Positions 16,938-26,358 of a DNA stretch of 64,000 nt are shown here, in pieces. The notes under the pieces were generated by a model that saw only the letters and a list, made by a program, of their open reading frames with translations, was not told where the DNA came from and did no database searches. Position 1 is the stretch's first letter. Every line of letters starts with the position of its first letter. Source of the stretch: Nocardioides sp. JS614 (lineage in GTDB: Bacteria; Actinomycetota; Actinomycetes; Propionibacteriales; Nocardioidaceae). The DNA lies in assembly GCF_000015265.1 (NCBI RefSeq), contig NC_008699.1, forward strand, positions 2,046,001 to 2,110,000, read 5' to 3'. A program made the position numbers and the translations under genes.

Positions 16938-18545
16938 ATGGGGAGGGTGGCGACGAGGCTCGCGGGGTTGCACCGCCGGCTGCTGTTCGCCGACGACCCG
17001 GATCCGGAGCTGCTCCAGGGTGTCTTCGCCGCCCTGTTCCTCCTCGACTTCGTGCTGCGCGCGGCCGGCGGCTCGTCGCCGGCGCTGGCTTCTTGGCCGG
17101 TCCTGGGGCTGCTCGTCATGGCGCTCGCCTCGGCGGCCGCGATCGCGGTGCCGTGGGAGCGGGCGCCCGTCTGGGCGGTCGGCATCCTCCCGGCCGTCGA
17201 CATCCTCGCCCTCGGCTTCTCCCGGATGGACCCCGCCGGCGGCGCGACCGGGACGCTCGCAGTGGTGCCGGCGCTGTGGCTCGGCCGCCAGTACGGTCGG
17301 CGCGGCGCCGTCGTCGTCCTCCTGTCGACCGCGTTCCTGCTCGCCGGGCCGGGGCTGCTCTACCTGGGGGCGTCGGGGGCGAACCTGACCCGCACCGTGA
17401 TGATCCCGCTGGTCGCCACCTGGGCCGCCCTGGCCATCTCCTACGCGCTCGAGCGGGTCCGGGCCGGCATCGAGGTGATCGAGCACCAGCGTCGGGTCTC
17501 CCAGGCGATCTTCGACACCGTCGACGTGGGCCTGGTGCTCCTGGACGAGTCAGGGGCCTACCAGGGGATCAACCGCCGGCACGCCGACTTCATCCGCCTC
17601 GCCTTCCCCGAGGGGCACCAGGGGCGAGCAGGCCAGCTCGGCGCGGTGTACGACGCCGACGGCACCCGGGAGCTGGCCGCGGAGGAGATGCCGACGCACC
17701 GCGCGAGCCTGGGCGAGCAGTTCGAGGACGTGCGGATCTGGGTCGGCCCGGACCCGCTGACCCGCCGGGCGCTGTCGGTCTCCGCGCGCCGGGTGGAGGA
17801 CGAGGCCGGGGCCCTCGCCGGCGCCTCGCTGGCCTACAAGGACGTCACCGACTTCATGCGGGCGCTGCGGGTCAAGGACGAGTTCGTCGCCTCGGTCTCC
17901 CACGAGCTGCGCACCCCGCTGACCTCCATCGTCGGCTACACGCAGATGCTGCTCGAGCGCGACGACCTGCCGGCCGACGTCGTCGCCCAGCTCGAGGTGA
18001 TGGCCCGCAACAGTGGGCGGCTGCACCGGCTGGTCGCCGACCTGCTGCACACCGCCCGCCTCGACGAGGGCGGGGCGCCCCTGGTGCGGGCGCCCGTCGA
18101 CCTGGCTGCGGTCGTGCGGGACTGCGTGGAGGCCGCCGCCCCGGCGGCGCGTCGCTCTGGCGTCGAGCTCGTCCTCGAGCTGCCGCCGACGCTGGTGCTG
18201 CGGGCCGATCAGGAGCGGCTGGCGCAGGTCGTCGACAACCTCGTCTCGAACGCCGTGAAGTACACCAGCGCCGGTGGCTGCGTGCAGGTGACCCTGCTCC
18301 TCGACGGGGACCGGGCCGAGCTGTGCGTCGCCGACACCGGGATCGGGATCGCCGCGGCCGACCGGGACCGCCTGTTCACCCGCTTCTTCCGCGCCCGCCA
18401 GGCCGAGGAGCGCTCGATCCAGGGTGTCGGGCTCGGCTTGAGCATCACCAAGGCGATCGTCGAGAGCCACGGTGGCCGGATCGAGGTCGAGAGCGAGCTC
18501 GGCAGGGGCAGCGTGTTCCGCGTGCGGCTGCCCCTGGACGCCTGA
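16938..18545 (+). CDS. Membrane PAS sensor histidine kinase (paralogue B)
   Basis: A 535-residue kinase starting eight bases after uppS. It has five or six membrane segments in residues ~28-170, then a PAS-like fold (~185-310, starting AIFDTVDVGLVLLDESG). HisKA follows with SHELRTPLTSIVGYTQML (His 322) and a GHKL ATPase (NLVSNAVKYTSAGG; GVGLGLSITKAIVESHGG). The ATG at 16938 is preferred to longer frames that would overlap uppS, because it restores the same hydrophobic N-terminus seen in paralogue A. The short gap suggests co-transcription with uppS, so it may sense envelope status; that is inference only. Confidence 0.87.
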   Translation: MGRVATRLAGLHRRLLFADDPDPELLQGVFAALFLLDFVLRAAGGSSPALASWPVLGLLVMALASAAAIAVPWERAPVWAVGILPAVDILALGFSRMDPAGGATGTLAVVPALWLGRQYGRRGAVVVLLSTAFLLAGPGLLYLGASGANLTRTVMIPLVATWAALAISYALERVRAGIEVIEHQRRVSQAIFDTVDVGLVLLDESGAYQGINRRHADFIRLAFPEGHQGRAGQLGAVYDADGTRELAAEEMPTHRASLGEQFEDVRIWVGPDPLTRRALSVSARRVEDEAGALAGASLAYKDVTDFMRALRVKDEFVASVSHELRTPLTSIVGYTQMLLERDDLPADVVAQLEVMARNSGRLHRLVADLLHTARLDEGGAPLVRAPVDLAAVVRDCVEAAAPAARRSGVELVLELPPTLVLRADQERLAQVVDNLVSNAVKYTSAGGCVQVTLLLDGDRAELCVADTGIGIAAADRDRLFTRFFRARQAEERSIQGVGLGLSITKAIVESHGGRIEVESELGRGSVFRVRLPLDA

Positions 18546-18568
18546 GCCCGGCGGTGTGAGTACGGCGC

Positions 18569-18976
18569 TCAGCCGCAGCGCGCGCAGGTGCCGAAGATCT
18601 CCAGTGTGTGGCTGACCTCGGCGTACCCGTGCTCGGCGGCGATCGCCCTCGTCCACCGCTCCACCGCGGGACCCTCCACCTCGACCGTCGCGCCGCACGA
18701 GCGGCAGACCAGGTGGTGGTGGTGCGCCTCGGAGCAGCGCCGGTAGATCGCCTCGCCGTCCTCGGTGCGCAGCACGTCGACGTCGCCGGCCTCGGCGAGC
18801 CGCTGCAGGGTGCGGTAGACCGTGGCCAGCCCGACGGTCTCGCCGCGGCGGCCGAGCAGCTCGTGGATCTCCTGGGCCGAGCGGAAGTCGCTGAACGAGT
18901 CGAGCGCCTCGGTGACGGCGCGGCGCTGGCGGGTCGGGCGCAGGCGCGGGGTCTCCGCGTGCTCAGTGCTCGTCAT
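18569..18976 (-). CDS. zur: Fur-family zinc repressor
   Basis: A 135-residue Fur-family repressor. The winged helix spans residues ~12-75 (RPTRQRRAVTEALDS... GLATVYRTLQRLAEAG). The regulatory metal site is in SEAHHHHLVCRSCGATVEVEG, and the structural zinc cysteines are CRSC and the terminal CARCG. It is the last gene of the znu operon and its ATG overlaps the end of znuB by 14 bp. With two Zur-type boxes upstream of znuA, this fits an autoregulated zinc-uptake operon in which zinc-loaded Zur shuts off its own synthesis. Zur is favoured over Fur by context. Confidence 0.92.
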   Translation of the reverse strand: MTSTEHAETPRLRPTRQRRAVTEALDSFSDFRSAQEIHELLGRRGETVGLATVYRTLQRLAEAGDVDVLRTEDGEAIYRRCSEAHHHHLVCRSCGATVEVEGPAVERWTRAIAAEHGYAEVSHTLEIFGTCARCG

Positions 18977-19976
18977 AGTGCCTCCCGTGCGGGGCGTGCC
19001 GGTGGCCGTCGTGGACGTAGTCGACGTGGTCGCCGTGCTGGACCGCCACGTGACCGCAGTCCTCGCCGTGCTCGTGCGGGTGCTCGTCCTCCCCGACGGC
19101 TTGGTGTGCCGCGGTCGTGACGACGGGGAACGGGCGGCGCAGTCGCTGCCGCGCGCGCAGCCAGACCCCGATCGGCCAGGAGAGGGTGAAGCAGCCCAGG
19201 GCGAGCAGCACGATCGCCGGCCCGGGGGCGACGGTGGTGCCGTCGGGGGCGGCGGCCGAGATCAGCAGCCCGCCGACCGCGGCGACGGTCCCGAGGGCCA
19301 TCGCCGCCAGGAGGGTCCCGCGGAACGAACGGGTCAGCTGCTGGGCGGTCGCGACCGGGACCACCATCAGCGCGGAGACCAGCAGCAGCCCGACGGTCCG
19401 CATCGCCACGCTGACGCTGACCGCGGCCAGCACGGCGACCAGGACGTTGTAGGCCCGGATGTTGAGCCCGGCCACCCGGGCGAACTCCTGGTCCTGCGCG
19501 ACCGCGAACAGCTGGGGGGCGAGTCCGACGCCCAGCAGGACGACGACGCCCGCGAGCGCCATCGTCACCAGGACGTCGGCCTCCGACATCGTGGTGATGG
19601 ACCCGAAGAGGTAGGTCTGCAGCCGCGCCCCGCTCTGGCCGGCGAGGCCGGTGATCAGCACGCCGCCCGCGAGACCGCCGTAGAAGAGGAGTGCGAGCGC
19701 CACGTCGCCGTTGGCGTGGCCGCGCTCGCGGATCACCTCGATCAGGATCGCGCCGAGCACCGAGACCAGCACCGCCATCCAGACCGGCGAGACGCCGGTC
19801 AGCAGGCCGAGCGCGACGCCGGTCACCGCGACGTGACCGATGCCGTCGCCCATCAGTGCGAGCCGGCGCTGCACCAGGTAGGTGCCGACGACCGGGGCCG
19901 CCAGGCCGGTGAACAGCGCCGCGATGATCGCCCGCTGCATGAACGGCAGGCCGAGCAGGTCCAGGTAGTCGCTCAC
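18963..19976 (-). CDS. znuB: Zinc ABC transporter permease with His-rich tail
   Basis: A 337-residue ABC-3-family permease. About eight to nine membrane helices occupy residues ~10-290, beginning FMQRAIIAALFTGLAAPVVGTYLVQRR and including the conserved LMGDGIGHVAVTGVALG. After the last helix comes a cytoplasmic tail (~295-337) with about fourteen histidines plus Asp/Glu (HPHEHGEDCGH, HDGHRHAPHGRHYDEH). Most ZnuB proteins end soon after the last helix, so this tail is an addition that may bind zinc. The GTG start overlaps the znuC stop (GTGA), following GAGGAGG. Confidence 0.92.
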   Translation of the reverse strand: MSDYLDLLGLPFMQRAIIAALFTGLAAPVVGTYLVQRRLALMGDGIGHVAVTGVALGLLTGVSPVWMAVLVSVLGAILIEVIRERGHANGDVALALLFYGGLAGGVLITGLAGQSGARLQTYLFGSITTMSEADVLVTMALAGVVVLLGVGLAPQLFAVAQDQEFARVAGLNIRAYNVLVAVLAAVSVSVAMRTVGLLLVSALMVVPVATAQQLTRSFRGTLLAAMALGTVAAVGGLLISAAAPDGTTVAPGPAIVLLALGCFTLSWPIGVWLRARQRLRRPFPVVTTAAHQAVGEDEHPHEHGEDCGHVAVQHGDHVDYVHDGHRHAPHGRHYDEH

Positions 19977-20836
19977 CGGTCCTCCTCGGCGTGCCGGTCG
20001 AGGGGCGATGCCACGTGCGGGGCGTGGTCGTGGCGCGCCCCCGTCGCGTGGTCGTGGTGGTGCCCGGGGTCGAGGTCGTCGACGTGGGCGAGCGCCAGGT
20101 CCGCGGAGAGCTCGGGCTCGTGCACCTGGTCGTGGGTCAGCGGCGGGCCGTCGTAGGTGATCCGGCCGTCGCGCATCACCACCGCACGGTCGACCAGCGG
20201 AGCCATCGGGCCGAGCTCGTGGGCCACCAGCACCACGGTCGCGCCCCGCCCCGACAGCGTCGCCAGGCTGTCGGCGAGCACCTGCTGGTTGGGCAGGTCG
20301 ACGCCCGCGGTCGGCTCGTCGAGGAAGAACAGCTCGGGCTCCCCGGCCAGCGCGCGGGCGATCAGCACCCGCTGCTGCTGGCCGCCGGACAGCGTCGAGA
20401 CGCCGTCGCCCGCGCGGTCGGCCAGGCCGACCACCTCCAGGGCGTCGACGATCGCCGCGCGGTCGCGCCGCCCGAGTCGGCGGAACAGCGGGCGGTGGGT
20501 CAGCCGCCCCGACGCGACCACCTCCCACACCGAGGCCGGCACGCCGGAGGCCGCGCTGCCGCGCTGGGGGACGTAGCCGACCCGGCGCCAGTCGTGGAAG
20601 TCGTCGTACGCCGTCCCGAACAGCCGCAGGCTCCCGGCGGCCAGCGGGTGCAGCCCGGTGAGCGCGCGCACCAGCGTCGACTTGCCCGACCCGTTGGCGC
20701 CCATCAGCGCCAGGAACTCCCCGGCGGGGACCGTGAGGTCGATGCCGCGCAGGATCGGGCGGCCCGCGATGGCGACGGCGCCGCCGCTGAGCTCGACGAC
20801 GGGCCCGGTGGCCGATCCTGGTGCGGGCGCGCTCAA
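19973..20836 (-). CDS. znuC: Zinc ABC transporter ATPase with His-rich tail
   Basis: A 287-residue ATPase. Walker A is GANGSGKST, the signature is LSGGQQQR, and Walker B is LFFLDEPTAG with the following H-loop in VLVAHEL. Residues ~245-287 form a His-rich C-terminal tail (DPGHHHDHATGARHDH), echoing the one on ZnuB. It energises zinc import through ZnuB with ZnuA delivering the metal. The start is a rare TTG overlapping the znuA stop (TTGA), so its translation probably depends on ribosomes finishing znuA. Confidence 0.93.
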   Translation of the reverse strand: MSAPAPGSATGPVVELSGGAVAIAGRPILRGIDLTVPAGEFLALMGANGSGKSTLVRALTGLHPLAAGSLRLFGTAYDDFHDWRRVGYVPQRGSAASGVPASVWEVVASGRLTHRPLFRRLGRRDRAAIVDALEVVGLADRAGDGVSTLSGGQQQRVLIARALAGEPELFFLDEPTAGVDLPNQQVLADSLATLSGRGATVVLVAHELGPMAPLVDRAVVMRDGRITYDGPPLTHDQVHEPELSADLALAHVDDLDPGHHHDHATGARHDHAPHVASPLDRHAEEDR

Positions 20837-21759
20837 CAGTCGTTCGCCTTCTCGAGGGCGGCGAGGTTGGCGCGCATGAGGGAAAGGTAGTCCTCGTCGG
20901 CGGTGCGGTCGGTCAGCCCCTCGATCGGGTCGAGCACGTCGCTCTCCGCGCCGGTCTCCCGGGCGAGGGCCTCGGCCGCCTTGGCGCTGACGATCGACTC
21001 GGAGAAGACGGTGGTGACCCCGTCCGCGCGGATCAGGGCCTGCAGCCGGGCCAGGTCGGCCGGGGTCGGCTCGGCCTCGGGGGAGAGGCCGAGGATCGCC
21101 TCCATCTCGACGCCGTAGCGCTGCAGGTAGCCGAACGCGTCGTGGCTGACGACGACGGTGGTGCGGGTGCAGCTCGCGAGGCCGTCGGCGTACTCCTGGT
21201 CGAGTCCCTCGAGGTCGCCGCGCAGGTCGGCGGCGTTCGCGCGGTAGTCCGCGGCGTGGTCCGGGTCGGCCTGTTCGAGCCGGTCGGCGACGGCGTCGGC
21301 GACGTCGGCGAGCAGCAGCGGGTCGAGCCAGAAGTGCGGGTCGGTCTCGTCGGAGTCGACTCCGTGCTCGCGGAACGGCACCAGGTCGACGACGCCGGCC
21401 GCGTCCAGGACGTCGCCGGCCGCGTTCTCGTCCACCGCGGCGTCGACCGCCGGCTGGAAGCCGCGCTCGTAGACGACGAGCCCGGCCCCGGCGACCTCGG
21501 CGGTCACCGCGACCGACGGCTCGAGGTCGTGCGGCTCGCCGCCCGGTGCGGTGAGGTTCGTGACGTCGACGTGGTCACCGCCGACCCGGTCGGCGACGTA
21601 CGCGAGCGGGTAGAACGCCGCCGCGACCCGGACCCCGCCGGCCCCCTTGCCGGCAGCGGAGGCGGGGCCGCCGCCGTCGTCGGTGAACGCCGCGCACCCG
21701 GTGAGAGTGAGCCCGGTGAGCGCGAGCGTGACGGGGATGGTGGCGGCAAGTCTCTTCAT
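20833..21759 (-). CDS. znuA: Zinc-binding lipoprotein of the ABC importer
   Basis: A 308-residue cluster A-I metal-binding lipoprotein. Signal peptide with lipobox LTGC, then VRVAAAFYPLAYVADRVGG, GGEPHDLEPS (first His ligand), PHFWLDP (second), VSHDAFGYL (third) and a late FSESIVS. The usual His-rich loop between the first ligands is missing; only Asp/Glu/His residues occur around DSDETDPH. The ATG at 21759 is preferred to one three codons upstream, because the -10 element ends seven bases before it and the longer start would lie inside the -10. Confidence 0.92.
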   Translation of the reverse strand: MKRLAATIPVTLALTGLTLTGCAAFTDDGGGPASAAGKGAGGVRVAAAFYPLAYVADRVGGDHVDVTNLTAPGGEPHDLEPSVAVTAEVAGAGLVVYERGFQPAVDAAVDENAAGDVLDAAGVVDLVPFREHGVDSDETDPHFWLDPLLLADVADAVADRLEQADPDHAADYRANAADLRGDLEGLDQEYADGLASCTRTTVVVSHDAFGYLQRYGVEMEAILGLSPEAEPTPADLARLQALIRADGVTTVFSESIVSAKAAEALARETGAESDVLDPIEGLTDRTADEDYLSLMRANLAALEKANDC

Positions 21760-21773
21760 GAGAATCATTCTCA
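21759..21773. promoter_or_regulatory. Zur box 1
   Basis: TGAGAATCATTCTCA is a perfect 15-bp palindrome that fits the actinobacterial Zur consensus (TGA-N-AAT-N-ATT-N-TCA). It covers the -10 element and transcription start of znuA. Confidence 0.8.
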
Positions 21774-21796
21774 GCCAGATTGAGAATGATTGTCAA
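21767..21796 (-). promoter_or_regulatory. znuA promoter
   Basis: On the minus strand TTGACA (21796-21791), an 18-base spacer and GAGAAT (21772-21767) form a promoter. It ends seven bases before the znuA ATG, so the mRNA is likely leaderless. Both Zur boxes overlap it. Confidence 0.65.
21781..21795. promoter_or_regulatory. Zur box 2
   Basis: TGAGAATGATTGTCA is a second Zur-type box, 22 bp from the first (about two helical turns), overlapping the -35 element of znuA. Two boxes on one helix face would allow cooperative binding. It also lies 121 bp upstream of the divergent propeller-protein gene. Confidence 0.75.
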
Positions 21797-21915
21797 ACTC
21801 GGAGGTCGTTCGTCCGGGGTGGCCCGTTCGGGCTATTACCGCGCCGCGAGGCGGACTCCTAGGTTGCTGAGATCGGCCCGGTCGGGCGGGCGCGTCACGG
21901 ACACGAGGTGACCTG

Positions 21916-23697
21916 ATGTCGAAGACCTACCCCACCCTCGCGGCGCTCTGTGTCGCCGCCGGGCTCGTCCTCCTCGCGCCGCCGACCGAGGTCGCGGGGG
22001 CGGCCGGGCCGGCTGCTGCGGCGACGACGACGACCGAGCGCGTGGCGGCGACCACGATCGACGACCGCCAGCTGGCGCGGTCGAAGGGCTGGGGAGCGGT
22101 GACCGCATCGAAGGCCTATCGGCAGACGCTCTCGAAGTCCACGATGAAGGGAGCGACCGCGACGACGAAGGCCGCGGGGTCGGGCGTCTCGGTCACCTTC
22201 GAGTTCGGCCCCCGCCGGGGGAAGGCCCAGATCGTCGTGGGGGGCAAGGTCCGCACGACGGTCTCGACCGCGGCAGCGAAGGTCCGCCTCCGGGCCGTCC
22301 AGGTCAGCGGTTCGGGCAAGGTCGAGGTGCGGGTGGTCGTGGGCGGCAAGGGGGTCTTCCTGGACAAGGTCGTGCTCACCCCAGGCTCCGGAGCGGGCTC
22401 GCCGTTCGCGACCGGAGCGATCAGCCAGGTCGACGCGACGTCCGCGGGCGCCGGCGCCAACGGGAGCTCGGTCAACTCCGCATCGGTGTCGCCCGACGGG
22501 AGGTACGTCGCCTTCTGGTCCAACGCGACCAACCTCAGCCCGGACGCGAGCGACGGGCTCATGCATCTGTTCGTCAAGTCGCTGGCGACCGGAGCCATCG
22601 GGGTGGCGGACACGTCGGCCAGCGGCGTCCTGGGCAACGACAACGGCTACACCGGTGAGGCGCGGGTGATCGGGTGGAAGCCCGGCAGCCACGAGCTGCT
22701 CTTCACCACCTATGCCAACAACCTGATCGACGGGTTCACCCTCGACGGCTCGTACGCCCCGTTCCTGATGGCCAAGAGCATCGACGACGGCTCGGTGGGC
22801 TACATCGCGGCCGCGGTCTCCGACGCGTCGTGGTCACCGGACGCGACCTGGATCGCCTTCAGCTCCAAGTTCGTCGACGGCTGCGCCACCGACCCGTGCC
22901 CGGGCAACACCAACTTCAGCTGGCAGATGTTCGCCTGGCAGGTGGGCACGGACACCTACGTGCCGGTCAGCGCCGACGCGTCGGGCGCCCTGCCCTCCGA
23001 CGGGTCCGGGCCACTCGATGCTTCCGACCCCACGTGGAGCCCCGACTCGACGCGGGTGGCGTTCGTGTCCGCGTCCCACGAGCTGGTGCCGGGCGACACC
23101 AACGTCAACCGGGACGTCTTCGTCAAGAACGTGTACACCGGGGCCATCGTGCGGGCGTCCGTCTCCGCCGGCGGGGCGCAGGCGGACAACTACAGCGGGG
23201 ACCCGGCGTTCGCGCCGACGGGCAACCGGCTGGCGTACAGCTCCGCGGCCACCAACCTCGTCCCCGGTGACGACAACTCCGCCCAGGACGTGTTCGTCAA
23301 GAACCTCGCGACCGGCGCCGTCTCGGCGGTCTCGGTGCGGCCGAATGGTCAGTTCGTGGTGAGTCCCGACGGCAGTCGGACTCCTGCGTGGTCCCCGGAC
23401 GGCACCAAGATCCTGTTCACGTCACAGGCGTTCGCCCTGGTCGACCGAGCCGACAAGAACGTGGAGGACGACGTCTACGTCAAGGACCTCGCGAGTCAAG
23501 GGCTCCAGCTGGTGTCGGTGCGCCCCGACGGCACCAACGGCACCAGCTCCTCCACCCTGTTCGGCATGGTGGGGTCCGCGGGTCCCGCCTGGGCGCCCGA
23601 CGGCCGGTCGGTGTTCTTCCTCTCCGCGGCGACGAACTTCGCGGCGCAGGACAACAACGCCTTCCAGCGGGACCTCTTCCGCAAGTTCCTCCGCTGA
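21916..23697 (+). CDS. Secreted TolB/PD40-type beta-propeller protein
   Basis: A 593-residue exported protein. The N-terminal signal peptide runs to about residue 35 (LCVAAGLVLLAPPTEVAGAAG). Residues ~60-160 are a basic, Gly/Val/Lys-rich domain that I do not recognise. From residue ~165 the sequence repeats PD40/WD40-like blades: SVSPDGRYVAFWSNATNLSP, ASWSPDATWIAFSS, TWSPDSTRVAFVSA, AFAPTGNRLAYSSA, AWSPDGTKILFTSQ, AWAPDGRSVFFLSA. Each is followed by a D(V/L)FVK(N/S)L unit. This is the architecture of calcium- or ligand-binding propellers on actinobacterial surfaces. A TAGGTT box lies at 21859. No enzymatic motif is visible. Confidence 0.8.
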   Translation: MSKTYPTLAALCVAAGLVLLAPPTEVAGAAGPAAAATTTTERVAATTIDDRQLARSKGWGAVTASKAYRQTLSKSTMKGATATTKAAGSGVSVTFEFGPRRGKAQIVVGGKVRTTVSTAAAKVRLRAVQVSGSGKVEVRVVVGGKGVFLDKVVLTPGSGAGSPFATGAISQVDATSAGAGANGSSVNSASVSPDGRYVAFWSNATNLSPDASDGLMHLFVKSLATGAIGVADTSASGVLGNDNGYTGEARVIGWKPGSHELLFTTYANNLIDGFTLDGSYAPFLMAKSIDDGSVGYIAAAVSDASWSPDATWIAFSSKFVDGCATDPCPGNTNFSWQMFAWQVGTDTYVPVSADASGALPSDGSGPLDASDPTWSPDSTRVAFVSASHELVPGDTNVNRDVFVKNVYTGAIVRASVSAGGAQADNYSGDPAFAPTGNRLAYSSAATNLVPGDDNSAQDVFVKNLATGAVSAVSVRPNGQFVVSPDGSRTPAWSPDGTKILFTSQAFALVDRADKNVEDDVYVKDLASQGLQLVSVRPDGTNGTSSSTLFGMVGSAGPAWAPDGRSVFFLSAATNFAAQDNNAFQRDLFRKFLR

Positions 23698-23738
23698 CAC
23701 GCTCGGTCGATCGTGGGGCGAGGCGGTATGGTCGCCGC

Positions 23739-24059
23739 GTGCTGGTCGTCAACAGGTTCCGGGTCCCGCTGTCCGACGGCGAGCCGTTCCGTGCCGACCT
23801 GGAGACCGCGCACCGCACGCTCGCCGCGTGCGCGGGGTACGCCGGCGGCGAGATCGGCCGGAACGTCGACGACCCGGAGCTGTGGGTGCTGACCACCAGG
23901 TGGGCCAACGTGGGCAGCTACCGCCGGGCGCTCTCGACGTACGACGTGAAGCTGCACGCGGTCGCGATCCTGAGCCGCGCCCTGGACGAGCCGTCCGCCT
24001 ACGAGCTCGCCGAGCCCGGCACCACCCTCAACGTCGCCTCGACCCGGTCGTTAGGCTGA
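23739..24059 (+). CDS. Antibiotic-biosynthesis-monooxygenase (ABM) domain protein
   Basis: A 106-residue single-domain protein. VNRFRVP at the start, ELWVLTTRWANVGSYRRAL in the middle and the terminal LDEPSAYE match small dimeric ferredoxin-like ABM proteins. Members include quinone monooxygenases, haem-degrading enzymes and many uncharacterised ones. None of the haem-degradation ligands can be assigned with confidence. The GTG start follows TATGGT with a 6-base gap and no Shine-Dalgarno, typical of a leaderless mRNA. Confidence 0.7.
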   Translation: MLVVNRFRVPLSDGEPFRADLETAHRTLAACAGYAGGEIGRNVDDPELWVLTTRWANVGSYRRALSTYDVKLHAVAILSRALDEPSAYELAEPGTTLNVASTRSLG

Positions 24060-24119
24060 GCCCTTCCGATCACCCACTCTGACCGGCAGCCAGCCGGCCA
24101 AGTCATCAGGAGCGCCACC

Positions 24120-25535
<1,416 letters not shown>

Positions 25536-25559
25536 CCGCTCGGCATGCACAATGACCGA

Positions 25560-26315
25560 ATGATCCGGCTCACCACACTGCTCGGGGCCGCCGTCGCGGG
25601 CGCGCTCGCTCTCGGCGGCTGCTCGGGATCCGACGAGGGCGCCCAGCCCGAGGAGCAGAGCACGCTCACGGTGCCGCCCGCCTCGACCGGGGCGACGCCG
25701 TACCTCCCGGTGCCCGACGGCGTCGAGCTCACCGAGCCGGGCAGCCAGCTCGCGGTCGGCGACCACGCGGTCGTGGCCTACCACCCGCGCCAGGAGCAGG
25801 TCGGCGCGCTCGACATCGCCGTCACCAGGCTCGAGAAGACCTCGATCAAGGACTTCTCGGCCTGGCAGCTCAGCGACGCCCAGAAGGCGTCGACGCCCTA
25901 CTACGTGCGGGCCCGGGTCGAGAACGTCGGCGACACCGACCTCGGCGGCCGGCCGGTGCCGCTCTACGTCGTCAACGAGGACAACGTGCTGCTCGAGCCG
26001 ACGCCGTTCGCGAGCTCCTTCCAGGCCTGCCCGAGCACGCCGTTCCCGGAGAAGTTCGCGCCGGGCGACACGGCGCGGGTGTGCCTGGTCTACCTGGCGC
26101 CCGACCACGGCGACCTCGTGTCGGTGAGCTTCCGTCCCGAGGAGACCTTCAACCCGATCACCTGGAGCGGCGACGTGGCGAAGTACGAAGCACCGCAGGC
26201 GGACCAGCCCAAGAGCGGGACGCAGGGCAAGGGTGGGACTCGGGGCGGAAAGGCCGACCCCAAGGCCGGCAAGGGCGGCACCCGGGCCGGCAAGGGCGGC
26301 ACCCGCGGCGGCTGA
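25560..26315 (+). CDS. Lipoprotein with Gly/Lys-rich tail
   Basis: A 251-residue predicted lipoprotein: MIRLTTLLGAAVAGALALGGC is a textbook signal and lipobox. The core (~40-215) resembles a DUF4352-like immunoglobulin-type fold, with lines such as YYVRARVENVGDTDLGG and PLYVVNEDNVLLEP; that match is tentative. The last ~35 residues are a low-complexity tail built of repeats of KGGTR-(A/G)-G. The ATG at 25560 is chosen over one five codons upstream because CACAAT lies six bases before it. Confidence 0.7.
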   Translation: MIRLTTLLGAAVAGALALGGCSGSDEGAQPEEQSTLTVPPASTGATPYLPVPDGVELTEPGSQLAVGDHAVVAYHPRQEQVGALDIAVTRLEKTSIKDFSAWQLSDAQKASTPYYVRARVENVGDTDLGGRPVPLYVVNEDNVLLEPTPFASSFQACPSTPFPEKFAPGDTARVCLVYLAPDHGDLVSVSFRPEETFNPITWSGDVAKYEAPQADQPKSGTQGKGGTRGGKADPKAGKGGTRAGKGGTRGG

Positions 26316-26358
26316 GCCCGATTTGGGGCGCCGGACGGCGGCCCCGGACAATGGCTGC

